A DNA stretch of 64,000 bases from Gaeumannomyces sp. JS-464 (Eukaryota > Ascomycota > Sordariomycetes > Magnaporthales > Magnaporthaceae). Where the stretch lies: contig NGZR01000007.1 of the NCBI GenBank assembly GCA_002197995.1, forward strand, positions 1,136,399-1,200,398. The letters run 5' to 3'. Shown here piece by piece: positions 45,540-57,672 of this stretch. Numbering within the stretch: the first letter of the stretch is position 1; every line of letters starts with the position of its first letter. The notes under the pieces are model-generated. The model did no database searches. It saw only the letters and a program-made list of their open reading frames with translations, and was not told where the DNA came from. The position numbers and the translations under genes are program-made.

Positions 45540-48095
45540 ATGGGAGATTCGGCCACAATGGAATCCCAACCTCATCGCCTGGCGCCGGCGGAATGCGTCA
45601 TCTGCGGCGCTCTCGCAAAGTTCATCGCTCTCCGCCGAAACGCGATCTTGTTGTCGAAGTGCCTTTTAGCGGACCGGACTGCGGGCGCCATGGAGAGCTT
45701 CTTGACCTAGTCATGCCGCCTCGGGACCCCAGATACACCCTTCAGTTCAACAAGAAAGGCGGCGAGCCCTGGTTCTGCGACCGCGTCCAGTGTCCGCTGT
45801 TGACTCTTGTCCCTCCTCACCCTCCCCTGCCAGAGGGTGGCGGCTCATGGGGCGTTGGCAAGATTGTGGACGCGAACTGGATCGATCTCGAGGTGCTGAG
45901 CGGCTTTCTGGACAACTGCAGACGTCACAAAGCTATGTCTCGTTGACGGAGGCGCCGCCGCGGGGGCGTACGCGCAGCTCAGCTACGTGCACGGTAAGCC
46001 CAGTACCAAGTACATTTGTGCGACCAAGGCCAACGCCGCGCAGCTGCAGACTCCCGGCGCGCTTGAGGGCGAGGATGCGTTGCCAAAAACGTGGCGCGAC
46101 GCAATACACCTCACTCGTCTGCTTGGCATTCCGAACCTGTGGATCGATCTGCTTTGCGTGGTGCAGGACGATGCACCGCACGCCAGACGCGAGCTTCGAA
46201 AGTCGGTGTACGTCTCTAATGGCGCCGAACTGCTCATAGCCGCAATGGACGGGCTCGACGCGCACCACGGGATCCCGGGAATCAAGGAGCTGCCCGGAGC
46301 GCAGCCGCGGACCCTTTTTAAGCCGCAAAAACATATCTACCGTTTCGCCACTCCGGACGGCTTGCACAAATCTGCCGTGGTGGCTTATGGATTCCCCTTC
46401 GACCCCCTCTCCGGTACCTGGTCCCAACAGCGCACGGAACAGGGAGGGCCGCGCTGGTCTGCGCGGGCGTGGTGCAGCGGACTCGAGTGGGTCGTCTCGC
46501 GGCGGGTGTTGATGTTCGACGGTGGCAGAGCGTGTTGGAGTTGTGAGCCGTTTCCGGACTGGGGCCTGGGTCCCAAGTCCGGGTTTATACATCAACAGAA
46601 ATGGTGGATCGGCGACCCCTCGCACATGTGGGAGGGCAACGCCCATGTCTGCAGTGGGATCCACGGATGCAGGATGGGCCGGCGGACCGAGCGTGACGTC
46701 GCAGACCAGGACGACACTTTGTGGGAGGATCTTGGCGACGGGGACGACGGCGGGGATGACGAGGATGAAGAGGATGATGACGATGATGACTACGGTGACA
46801 GACACGACTACTCACTGGAGCCCGACGAGCGGAACTGGCGGCACGCGCTTAAAAACGTCTGGCCCCCAGTTCAGCAGTACCTGGACGCTGTCGCCGAGTT
46901 GAGCCATCTGTGGACGGCAGACCCAGGGGGTTTGCTCGATGTGGCGGCGGGTATAGCCACGGCTTTCGGGCAACGCTTCGAAGGAGGCTTCGTCGCCGGA
47001 CTGCCCGAGACCTGTTTTGACCTGGCTCTGCTGTGGCGCATCCCCCACGGAATAGCGCCCTTGGAAAATATCGGTGGCGGCGACGGCCATGGAGCGCGTC
47101 CGAGCTGGTCGTGGGTCGGCTGGAACACAGCCGAGAATGTGGCAGGGGGTCAGGCACGGTACTACAACGGTCTGATGACAGGCTACGAAGCAGAGAACCT
47201 TGACTACATCGTAGCCAAGGGCCGACCCTCAGTCGGAATCATCCCGACGGTTCCTGACTGGGCCACGGGCGACGATGTCCACTTGCCGCCGTCGGAACGG
47301 CGCCCGCTCCGGCTGCACCGGCGATGGGCCGAGCTCAAGGAGCAATACAGACCCCCTCCTTCGGATGCGGTCCTTCCACCACCGCCGCCGGGCTGGACGC
47401 GCCTGAAGAAGGAGATCCATCACAACATGAAGACGTACACTGCTCCTGCAGGCTTCGAGAGGTCCTCGTTTGTCTACGCGCACAGCTCCGTGCCCAACAA
47501 GTGGTTTTGGTATCCGATCCCGTTCGCCCAGCCGCAGGCAATGCCAGCTGGCGACGAGGACGATGGCAGCGAGGGGAGCACGCCAGACCTGCGGCCGCGG
47601 TTCCTCTTCGGCACCGTGGAGCGCAGCAGGCGGTTTTACCTCCACAGGGCCGTCGCGCTCGATGGTGGCCCGTGGTACGACCGTGATTGGCTCGAGTCGC
47701 TGATGCGGTTCAAGGGTGCGGCCGTGTTTCACCTGCTGCGCGACTAGGGCCGGCGCATCGCGGGCTTGCTGGAAGTCCACTGGCCGGAGCCGCAGGCCCT
47801 GCGGATGAACGAGGACCGGGTCGCCGTCCAGCTGGTGGCGATTTCGCGAGGAAGGGCCAGTCGGAGAGCCTATCTCCCCGAGTGCCAGAACCGCGATATC
47901 TGGTAGAGCGGACAATCTTCGTTGTGGGAATACTACAACGTGCTGCTGGTGGACGAGCCTGCCGACGCCGGCCGCTGGGTGCAGGAGGATCGTCCATCCC
48001 CCATAGTGCTGGAGCGCAGGGGAATTGGGAGAATTTGCAAGGAGCTGTGGAAGGCAGAGGCGACCAGGGAATCGGTCGAGGTCGTTCTTTCCTGA
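45540..48095 (+). pseudogene. HET-domain (heterokaryon incompatibility) gene, broken by three frame breaks and two in-frame TAG codons
   Basis: HET proteins trigger regulated cell death after fusion of unlike fungal strains. Recognisable N-terminal blocks are PAECVICGALAKFIALRR and PFSGPDCGRHGELLDLVM. The HET core follows: YAQLSYVHG (family YvaLSYvWG) and LTRLLGIPNLWIDLLCVVQD, then RAWCSGLEWVVSRRVLMF. An acidic tract (Asp/Glu-rich) lies at about 46,740-46,800. The frame changes at A3 (45638-45640), A3 (45929-45931) and G5 (45962-45966), each one base short, so three small losses return to the starting frame. It then runs open to a TAG at 47745. The same frame continues as family C-terminus through a second TAG at 47904 (EYYNVLLVDEP, RRGIGRICKELWKAE) to TGA at 48093. 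Nominal length is about 852 residues. Both TAGs could come from CAG by C-to-T change. Confidence 0.88.
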
Positions 48096-48402
48096 TTGAA
48101 TCGGTGGCTAACCGAATCTTGTCCCAATTGCCCCAACCGCGAGCACGTGATGAAACTCAACCAGTTTTTGTCCGGGTGGACGCCCAAGTATCATTCAAGG
48201 ATCCCTTTTGACATGACCATCGACGACCTTAGACGAAAAGAAACTGTAATCGTCAAATTGTACCCATCTGCCAAAGCCTACACACACCTCGGTGCCTGTC
48301 TCAAGCCGCCAGTCAATCGGCAATCTTCCGTCCCTGATGCCCACCGGCAATCAGCACTTACAGCAGTCACCCCTACAAACCGTCAGCTACATGTGCATAC
48401 AT

Positions 48403-51400
48403 CTACGCGGTGCTCGAAGCAGTCTCGTTACTCCCGATGTGACTCTCAAAGGCACCCGCTACGCCAGCATCAGCGACGCGAGCAGCCGCAGGGCTCGAGC
48501 TGCCCATCACTTTGACGAAGCCGTCGCCAGCACACATGTCTCTTGGCACGCCCAAGTCCGCCCTGTCGCCAGGGCACGGCGCTGCCTCGCATAGGCCACT
48601 GTCAGACTCTCCTAGGCTACCCTGCGCCACTGCGCCCCCGCAGTAGCGGTCGGTGCCGTGCTCGACACCGAAAAGCGGGAAGCGCGGGAAGCAAAAGTCG
48701 GCGCACGTGTTGAGTGTCATGCCCTTGATGCCTCGCCGCGAGTCACCCGTCAGCACCTCGGAAGCTGAGCCGCGCGAGTAGCAGCCGTGCGCCACGCACG
48801 CGAACGTCACCGTGCTCCGCGCGCTGTAGACGGCCATGTTGTCCGTGGCTCCGCACCACTCGCCCGAGTTTCCGGGGCAGCGGTCTCGGTTGCACTACGC
48901 TGCGGCGAGGCGCCGGCTGCCGACGGTCAGGCGGTTGGCGCAGTAGCTCCAGTCATCACCTTGCAGACCAAAGAAGTCCCACCGGCTGACCAAGCAGGCG
49001 GATGCGCACGACGCGGTGGTCATGCCGTCCTCTGAGCGCGAGGCCTCCATCTGGAGAACGGTCTCTCCCGTATTGGGGTGGTTATAGCAGCCTAGCATGC
49101 GGCACGAGTACCGGACGACAGAGCTCCAGTCGCTCGTGGGGCTGAGACAGTAGGCGAAATCTGGCCGGAGAACCTCGGAACACGTCGGCGTTCCCGGCAT
49201 GTTCCAAGTAGCCAGGGACGGGTTGATCTGCTGGAACAGCGTCATCGGGATCGCATTGGGCACCGGCACCAGCTGCTCGCAAGTTTCGCCGTTTTGCGCC
49301 ACGTGCCAACGGCCGCAGTTCCATGTTGCCCCTGGAGCGGCCATGGCTCCGACGTTGTCACGGGTGAACAGTCCTGTGTTAAGGATTTGCAGCCCCTGCG
49401 AGTTGGCAATCCTCACACCCCATGGTTTCGCGGCATCGTCAACCTCCGGGTCACCGGGCAGTGGCAGGGTATCGACCAAGTCCGCTGCGAGCTGCGCGGG
49501 CGTCCTCGATACGGGTGCCTCTGTTCGCAATTGTCCTGCCACCAAGTTTCCCGCGCCTGCGATGGAATATTTGGTACAGCATGCTGTGCTCTGACGAGGT
49601 GCCCCAGAGCCAGGTGGGACCTTTGCTCTCGATTAAGGCGCCTCTTGAAGAGGTCACAGCCTTGTCGCCCGCCCAGAACCCGACGTTCTCCAAGTATGCT
49701 GACGAGTCCCTGGTCAGATGCAGCATCAATGCGGCACCCAGGCAGGGCCCGAAGAGCCTGATTGGCCGTGGCAGCTACCCGAGACGCGGAACTGTGTCTG
49801 TTCCGTGGCAAATAGGTCGTCAGTGCCAGCACAGGACAGATCCGAGATTGGGATTCACGAGTTGAGCAGCAGCAGCGAGGTGGTGACGAGTCACTATCGG
49901 CGTTGGCGGCGGCCCAAAAGGACGCGCTTATCCCGACATCAGTGTTCGAGATCCTCAGGTCGACTAGGGAAAAGGACCAGACCGCTGCGTCTCGCCCGCA
50001 CTGGAAGCGCCGGTGCAGGTGGAGGGCGAAGTACCGTTTCTCCCGCTTAACGTGTTGACCTTGTGTGCTTCCTAAGCTCACTCTATCACTGCCCTTTTCG
50101 TACCGGCTCCGCAGCCACGACGTGAAGTTGGCGTTGGTACTGTTGTACTCGGGGCCGCCGGGGGCTGTGCTGTTGGTCCGCTGCCCCTCCAGTCCCGTGG
50201 GTACATCAGGCCGGTCCACGATATCGATGCCGGTGCCGGATTTTGAGATTGCGATGCACTGCAAGCTCCAGCCCCAGTCCCATTGCATCTGCAACGCAGT
50301 GCCGCAGCCATGGAAGAACAGACCGTTGGCGGCAAACTGCTGGTTGGCGACGAGTGCGCCGATACGGCCGCCAACAAAGACGAAGTCGCTAAGGAAGCCA
50401 CCAACGCCATTCTCCACATAGAGGCCGACCTGCGTGTTTTGAACGGTGATGGTGGCCCCAGTGGTGGAGTTGGTGGCGAAGGGCGCCGTGGAGTTCACCC
50501 TCGCAGTGCTGGCGGTGGCGGTGGCGTCCGGAGGCGCCATGAAGAAGCGCGCGTTCTCAATCGAGGAACCCCGGGCGGCTTGCCAGTGCATGCCGGCAAT
50601 GTGGGCGCCTCGCGGGGCGGACCGCAGGTCTGTCACCAGGTGGCGGACGCTGCGGGACTCAGACCTGGCCTTGGCAGTGGCGTCTTGGTGGTGCCAGCGA
50701 GACTCGTCCGCGGCAAAGGCCTCAGATGAAATACCCCCTAGCCCGATAAAACTGGGTGATGCAATCAGACGTGGGAGAGAGAGTGGGTTGCCAACGAGCT
50801 CGGTATTGGCCGGCTGGACGATGGTACTGCTGACGAGGTATTCACCGTCTGGAAAATATATCGTCGCGGGCGAAGGCGGCTCAAGCGTATCGGAGGACGA
50901 GGAAGACGAGCCTTCTTCCCGTCTTGAAGACAGTTTTTCCGTCCGGAAGCTGCTCGGCTCGCTGCGGCGTCTCAGGTCAGACTCCAGCCCCACGATCTTG
51001 CTGCCGTTTCTGGCCCCGTTACCCAAGCTGCTGATGCCGCTGGTAACGTTGACAGGGCCATCCAGAAGACCAGAATCCCCTTGCAGAGCTTGGGGCATGC
51101 TGTTGGTATCATTGCTGGTGTTCGGCCCAAGCATGGCCAGAAGCTCTTCGACTGCGCCGTCGTAGTCACCGCCACCATCGCCTGCCGGGCGTGTTGTCTC
51201 AGCAACGGCGCTGGCGACCTTCAAGAGCTCCTCCGGAACGGAGTAGGACTCGGCTTCTGCGATATCCGGACTCGAAGGCGATGCGCCGTTCTGGTCCGAT
51301 CGTCTCCGCACCCGCCGCGGCACTGTCCCATCCTCGCCGCCTAGTCGCAGCAGAGGGGCGGGCGCACGCTTTCGCTCTAGGTCGGAAGCCGCCGGCGCCG

Positions 51401-51623
51401 AGCGATACTGGTTTCGACGCGGGCTCCACATAATTAGGACGTTTGCCTTCGCCATGGCTGCCTGGGCTGAGGCAATGAGCGCGTCGTCGGCATCGCTGTG
51501 CGCCACTTGCCTGGAGTGGAGTGCGTTGCGGGGAAGTATTTCGCGGTTCCTGGGAGGCTGCCGCACATCACTCCCATGGACGCAAGAGGCAAAAAGAAGA
51601 AGAAGAAGAACCAACCAAGCCAT
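48403..51623 (-). pseudogene. Secreted GH55-like + LysM + two WSC domains, damaged
   Basis: The start at 51623 gives a clear signal peptide (MAWLVLLLLLFASCVHGSD). The GH55-like part covers about 50,950-49,400: VYFPDG-type block IYFPDGEYLVSSTIVQP, AGMHWQAARGSSIENARF, GGFLSDFVFVGGRIG, MQWDWGWSLQCIAIS. In another frame follow MLHLTRDSSAYLENVGFW and LIESKGPTWLWGTSSEHS. A LysM-like module lies at 49,330-49,137 (CGRWHVAQNGETCEQL, TLFQQINPS, PDFAYCLSP), then WSC-1 (about 49,092-48,840) and WSC-2 (48,786-48,507, GCYSRG to CAGDG). Lesions: frame changes between about 50,000 and 49,550 (one in an A-run near 49,575), and an in-frame TAG at 48897-48895 inside WSC-1. The frame after the TAG continues as WSC sequence (CNRDRCPGNSGEWCG). 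A missed intron near 50,110-50,000 could explain part of it. A cell-wall binding or glucan-acting role is inferred from the domains. Confidence 0.84.
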
Positions 51624-52920
51624 GATGGCCGGTGCTGGATTCCGTGTACAAAACACGGATCGTGTCATCTTTCGAGGCTCCCTGGTGGTGGTGAATGTGG
51701 TGTCTACGATGGGAAAACAAGAAGAAGAAGAAGAAGCGAACATAGCATTGCCAACGGACTTGGGCTCCTTAGATCTGGCAATATTCCCCGTCGGGGGATA
51801 AGAGCTAGACATGCCCAGTAAGTCCTCCTCCATTTTCGTTTCCTTGGGCTTCTGATACCGCCTTGCCTCCGTGGAGCAGGCGTATATGATCCGCTCTGGG
51901 AGACCTGTGACTTGCAGCTTCTAGCCAGGCTCGCCCCCGTTACGTACCCGGAGGCCTCGGGCCCACGCATGTCTCAAGGGCCTTGTTTGGTCACGCTTAC
52001 CGCTTGGCCTTTGCTTTTCGGCCGCGACGCACCTCTACTCTCTACAGAGGGGGCGAAAACTACCAGGACTGAAGCCGATAGGCCCACCACGGCGAGGAAA
52101 TTGCAATAACGTACTCAACCGGATCCTTCCAAGTGACTCTGACGTGACACGCGTTGCGCACCAACAACCACTTTGGCTCGTCTTGGTTGAGGGTGGGCAG
52201 GGGAACGTCGCCCTCTGGCAGCTCCGGTCGGTAACATGGACCATGCATACGCGATCTGCGGACCTGTAAGCAAGGATCGCAGACTTCCTTTTAATCCCGG
52301 TTTGTTGCATACTGCATCTGCCAATCTCACATCTGATGATACTGGCGGTACCCACAACACGCGTTCCTTGCATGTCTTCAGAGCCACTGTTCCCCATAAG
52401 CACAATGGCAATGGCCCAGGATGCCGCCCTTGTGCTGGATCCGATGTTGGCCGGTAGGAGGGACGGAAGAGCAGGGAGGCTGCGATCGCGCGCTCAGTCT
52501 TGTTCGGCATTGCAAGGCATGCCTCCTCGTCTTTGCTCGCTCACGGCTCTGGTCTTTCGCGGGTGCTTGGCGGCTACCATGAACGCCATGCTTGCCCCTT
52601 TTTGCCTCCCTCCTCGCCATCTCTCTCGTTCTCCATACCCTCTTCTCCTCATCTGTCGGTGGGCTCGCTGCCCTTGTGCTGCCTAAAGGCCGTTCCTCTT
52701 CACTCGCTGCAAGCACACTCTGCGTGGAGTTCATCATACCTACTCATTTCCCGTCCCCCTAAGTTGCCGGGCATTAGGACTGGCACTACTGGAACTGAGC
52801 AGCCACTTTTCTATCCAGCTGTTGGTCCTGTACAGCCACGGGCCATTTTCATTCCTTCCGCGTCCACCTTCCACAACGAGGCCATTTTGGTGGCCGACAC
52901 GGCCGTCGGGGCTTCATGGC
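51624..52920. promoter_or_regulatory. Divergent region between the GH55-LysM-WSC gene and the GH18 chitinase gene
   Basis: About 1.3 kb lie between the two start codons. No protein-like frame is seen. An AAG trinucleotide stretch (AAGAAGAAGAAGAAG-like) occurs just inside the first gene's 5' end and again near 51,720-51,735. Shared regulation of the two cell-wall genes is possible but only inferred from orientation. Confidence 0.4.
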
Positions 52921-55900
52921 ATGTTGACCATGGCCGTGCTGGCTGTTCTTCTGTTTGCAGGCCTGGCTGCTGCCCAGGACTGCAGTGCAACCAAACTTTG
53001 TGCCACAGGGTGCTGCTCGAAGTTTGGTTTTTGCGGAACCAGCCCAGAGCACTGCGGCGACGGGTGCCAGTCCACCTGCGACTACCAGCCGGTGCTCGGC
53101 TGTGATGCCAACAAACCTTGCGCTGGTGGGGAGTGAGTGCCCCCGTATGCTTAGCTAGACTATAATCCGGCGTCTGGACATGTGCTAATCCCGTAGCCTC
53201 TCCCCTCCTTGGGTGCTGCAACAAGCACGGCTCCTGCGGCTTTGGGCCAGACTACTGTGCTGCCGACACCTGCGTTGGCAACTGCAACGCAACGTCCGAC
53301 TGCGACCCGGGCTACGGCCGGGAGTGGGCCAAGGGCCCCAAATGCCTTCTCAACGTCTGCTGCTCCAAATGGGGGGTACTGCGAAACGACCCCCAAGTTT
53401 TGTGGCGACACCAAAGTCAAGCAGCCGTCCTGTCCCGCCATCAACCAAACCATCAACCACATGGTAGGGTACTATGAGGGCTGGGCGGCCAGGCGGCCCT
53501 GCGACCAGTTCTTCCTCGAGGACATTCCCCTCGGGGTTTACACTCACATCAACTTCGCCTTCGGCAGCATCGACCCCAGCACGTTTGAGATCGTGCCAGG
53601 CCACCCGGACGACCGCGAGTTGTATAAACGCCTTACTGGTTTGAAGAAAAAGGACCGACAATTGAAGATTTACATCGCCATCGGAGGTTAGGGTTGTGGG
53701 CTTTTAACGACCCGGGCCCGACGGCCACCCTGTTCAGCCAGCTGGCGGCCTCGGATGAAAAGCAGGCTGTCTTTTTCAAATCGGTTATTTCCTTCCTGGA
53801 TACGTATAATTTCGATGGCATCGACATCGACTGGGAGTACCCAGCTGCCGACAACCGCACCGGTGAGCCCGAAGATTTTGAAAATTCCCCGCGCTTCATG
53901 TCCAGGCTCGCAAAGGCCCTTGAATCGACCACTCGGAATGGACTCACCATGGTAGTTCCCGTTGCGTTCTGGTACCTGCGGCATTTCGATCTCGTAAAGC
54001 TGCAGGATATAGTCGACTACTTCAACATGATGTCGTACGATCTCCACGGGGGCTGGGACGAGGGCAGGGCCTGGGAGAGGCGTCTACCTTAATCACACAT
54101 CAACCTGACGGAAACCACGGAATATTTTGACCTCCTGTGGCGCAACGACATTGCGCCGAGCAAGGTTGCCATGGGCCTGGGATTTTACTCCCGGACCTTT
54201 AAGGCCGCCAGTACCTTGTGCACCACGCCGGGCTGCCCCTGGAGCAGCGTGGGAGACAAGGGCCCTTGCACCGACGAGTCTGGCATTATTAGCAACGCCG
54301 AGGTCGCGAAGATCCGGAACGGCGGCGGGGTTCATGTTTCGCTCGACCGGGGCGCGGGGGCTAAGATCCTCAAGCGCGGGTCGACTGGATCACTTACGAC
54401 GACGAGGAATTGTTTATAATCAAGGCCGACTTTGCGCGATCGCAGTGCTTGGGCGGCGTCATGGTCTGGGCCATCAGTTTGGGCGAAAAAAGCGGCGAGT
54501 CGTCCAAGCAGCTACAAAGAGCCACCGGACACAGGAGGCGGTCCGGAGAGCAGCAAGGAGACACGGAGGATGACGACACACTCGGCAGGGTCTACGCCGA
54601 CACGTGCCGGTGGACCGAGTGCGGGGGGCGGTTGCGGGTCGGGCTGGGTGACCGTCCCCCGGTCCGATCCGGACGGCCACGGCGAGGCCATGATAGACTT
54701 TAGCCATTGTCGGCCCAGGGAGAGGCGTTCCTTCTGCTGCCCGGCAAAGGCCAACGTTTAACCTGTCTGTGGAGTAAGTGGCATTCAACCCAGCCCGGCG
54801 TGCTGTTCTTGACCCGGTAAGGAGACAAAAGGCTGACCCAAAGTGGCACGGCGCAGTGGTGGGACTTCTGGAACGGCGCCTGCGGCGGGTCTAGGGAAAG
54901 CCGCTGTCTAGACCCCGATGCGGAGCATTCGAAACGCCTCGGCGTGATGGAATGGGCCGACGTTGGCAGCTACGGGGGAGCTTGCCACATGCACAGTTCG
55001 TACCAGGTCGCCTGCTGCTCCGTCTCGCTCAATGCCGACGGCGACAACGGCCCCTGGCGTGCCAAGAAAGTCGAATCTATGCAGCCGTATGTGTGGTGCG
55101 ACTGGCGCGGCGCGTACTCGCGTTGCGCCCGCAACGAGGACTATTATGCCTGCGTCGATTATGTGGGGCGCGAGACGACCCAGGTGCTCTCGACCGGCGG
55201 CAGTGGTGCGCACGTCTGCTGGCGGCGCGTGACGAGAGATGGGCGCGTGGCACGAAGGGCTCAGAGGGCCTATTGCTGCTCGCCGCCGGAAGAGTCGCTG
55301 TCGTGGGGCGCATACATGGTCCAGACGGTATCCAGACAGCAACGGGCACTGCGCGCCCGCCTGTGCCCCCCGCTATCCCGCGCGCGTGGCCATGGAAACG
55401 GTCCAGATCGATATGTGCCAGTCCGGCGCGACGTCGTACTACTGCTGCTCGCCCATCAACTGGCGGCACAAGTCGGACGAGGAGGTCCAGGATGATTTCA
55501 CCCTCACGCTCCGGACCATTCCCTTCAACCAAGGCCGGCCGTGGCCAGATGCACAACGCCCGTCGTCGCTCTCGTTGGCGGCCATGGCGAGCTACACGGA
55601 CCCCGGCAACGACAACAGCACCGTGGACGAGGTGGGATTGGTGCTCCCGGGCGCCGTCTTGCCCCGGCAGTCGATGAACCCGGACCTGGCGTACCGGATT
55701 GCGGGCTTTGAGCTGATGGCGCTCGAGGCGCGGAGGTTCGAGGACACGTTGCGCAGGCGGGTCATCGAGTCCATCATCACCAACATTCTCAGGGCGCTGA
55801 CGCCGGTGTGGTTTCAACAACGCCTGCAATACCCCAGCGGGAGTGAGAACAGGCTCGCCGCCAAATAGGAGCACACAACACCCTGTCCGGCCTCAACCGA

Positions 55901-57476
55901 GAGAATGAGCTGGCGAAGTGCAACCGGGATCCGAGAGAGGACGACGGGTACTGCTGGTATGTTTTTAGTCTCGGACAGAGCAGCTTTGGAGATCTGGACG
56001 ACGGTGGAGTCGACCTTGTCCGAGGTTAGACCCTCGGTATGAATACGACTATATATACGGCGGGCCGCCCGATGATTCCGGTCCCGGAGTCAGCGGCAGC
56101 AGCGCCCTGCGGTCGAGAGTGAACCCAGCGCCGCTACCGCGGCTGGGACAGGGCGGCGAAGGCGGCAGCGAGCAACAGCCAGGGCTGACTGAGAGGTCGC
56201 CTGGCAAGAGGGAAGAGCCGGAGGGAGAACAAGGAAGCAACCAGGAAGAACAAGGGAATTCAAAAGGCAGGAGAGAATGGGGACGACGAAAGGTACTCGC
56301 GGCTCGAGGAGAGAGCCGACTCATGGCACGCCACGCCCCTTTTGGAGCAAAATGGGCACCCCAATGGCAATCCTGGCGACGTCGTCGCCCTGCCCCAACG
56401 GCGACCAGGGGGACCAGTTGCTCCGTGTTCTGGGCAGGACCGACCAGCGATTCGACATCATCTACACCGCCCAGGCGCAGCTCACCGTGTGCCTGCCCCT
56501 CCCGCACAAGCTGATTGACAACGCTCCCAAGGGCACGATTGGTCCCGGGCAGGTCAAGTGGGTGTCGGAGCACATCCTCGAGCTCCAGACCATCGCACGC
56601 TTCGTCGACTATCTCCGCGACCTGTCGTTACCCGAGGTGAAATTCGGTGGTTCATCAGGCCCTGTAGCACTACCGAGGGCGACGTCGCAGCTCGTACCCC
56701 CGGGCACGACATATGACAGCCCTCTCAGATATATCCACAGGAACACGTGGTACGAGTGGGACAGACTGCGCCTCCCCCACCGGGGTGGGCCGCCGCATCT
56801 TCCGCCTCTGGATGTGATGCTCCAGCAGATGGGGTCGCGGTATGACGCCGACGACATGGTCGTATGCGACGATGCGCTCAACGGCATCAAGGCCCGGCTG
56901 TACAAGCTCGTCCTGCCAGTAGCGCCGTCGAGGTGGAGCACGTGCTGCAACACTATCGACATCCCCACGGCGCGACGGCCCTCACGTGGGTTCAAAAGGT
57001 ATGTAACATGATGCATTCCCGTCAAGATTCTATACAACATCAGTGCTAACCCCAGCACGGAGGAACCCAACAGGTTGCTGCCGTGTTTGACTACTACAAC
57101 CATCCCGTCATCAAGGCAAACCATAGGAGGTCCTACAACAAGGTCAAGAGGATACTGGAGCAGTTCCAGGAAGCGTACGAGAACGAAACGGGCCTGGTGC
57201 TGCACCGCGTGTCGTTTGCCGATTTGTGGAGGGAGTATATGACTCTGCATATGCAGTGCGTGGTTGCCTGGGCGCGATTTTGGATCGCCCGGGACATCGC
57301 GAGCAAGGTGGCCGTGTACAACCAGTGGTGTATGGCGCCGCAGATGACGGGACAGGCCGAGATCGACAGGCGGGATCAGCTGCGGGCTCGGCCGCATGTT
57401 TGAGTACTACAGCAACACCGGCAGCGCGGCCAACAGGGACAGGCAGCCGAGGTTTGACTTTTCCATCTTTACCTAG
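52921..57476 (+). pseudogene. Large GH18 chitinase of the killer-toxin-alpha-like type, with multiple frame breaks
   Basis: A signal peptide (LAVLLFAGLAAA) is followed by chitin-binding type-1 modules (CCSKFGFCGTSPEHCG; CCNKHGSCGFGPDYC; a third near 53,360). The GH18 barrel is at about 53,440-54,520 with the catalytic DGIDIDWE at 53,814-53,837. A Cys-rich region is at about 54,580-55,460. The C-terminal domain is typical of this family (WVSEHILELQTIARFVDYL; FDYYNHPVIK), with a 57-nt intron at 56,999-57,055. Fungal subgroup-C chitinases share this layout with the alpha subunit of a yeast killer toxin and act on chitin of other fungi or during self-remodelling. The frame changes at least seven times between 53,100 and 57,000, several times in G-runs. 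There is also an 8-nt insertion with a TAG just before the GH18 beta-strand WAFND (53,689-53,696). As written the gene cannot make a full protein. Decay or assembly errors are both possible. Confidence 0.88.
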
Positions 57477-57672
57477 GTAGATATCTGGTCGGGGACGGTT
57501 GTTTGGTTTGGGGATTTTGGGTTGCCTTTTCTGGATATTCGACAGGTTCGCTCCCCATCACCCAACCTGTGCACCACATACGATGCAGATACCGTCATAT
57601 TTATCCCTACCGCCTCTTCTGCTCAGTTGCGCCCATCATAACCTAGCAGCTCAGCCCCATAAGCTCCCATCT

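Noticed and set aside
47745..48897. Recoding of TAG as a sense codon
   Set aside because: SPT16, the NsdD-type gene and the intact 422-residue gene all end in TAG, so TAG is an ordinary stop; mutation explains the internal TAGs better.
53688..53697. Micro-intron in the chitinase GH18 domain
   Set aside because: Only 8 extra bases are present, far below the minimum intron length, and there is no branch site.
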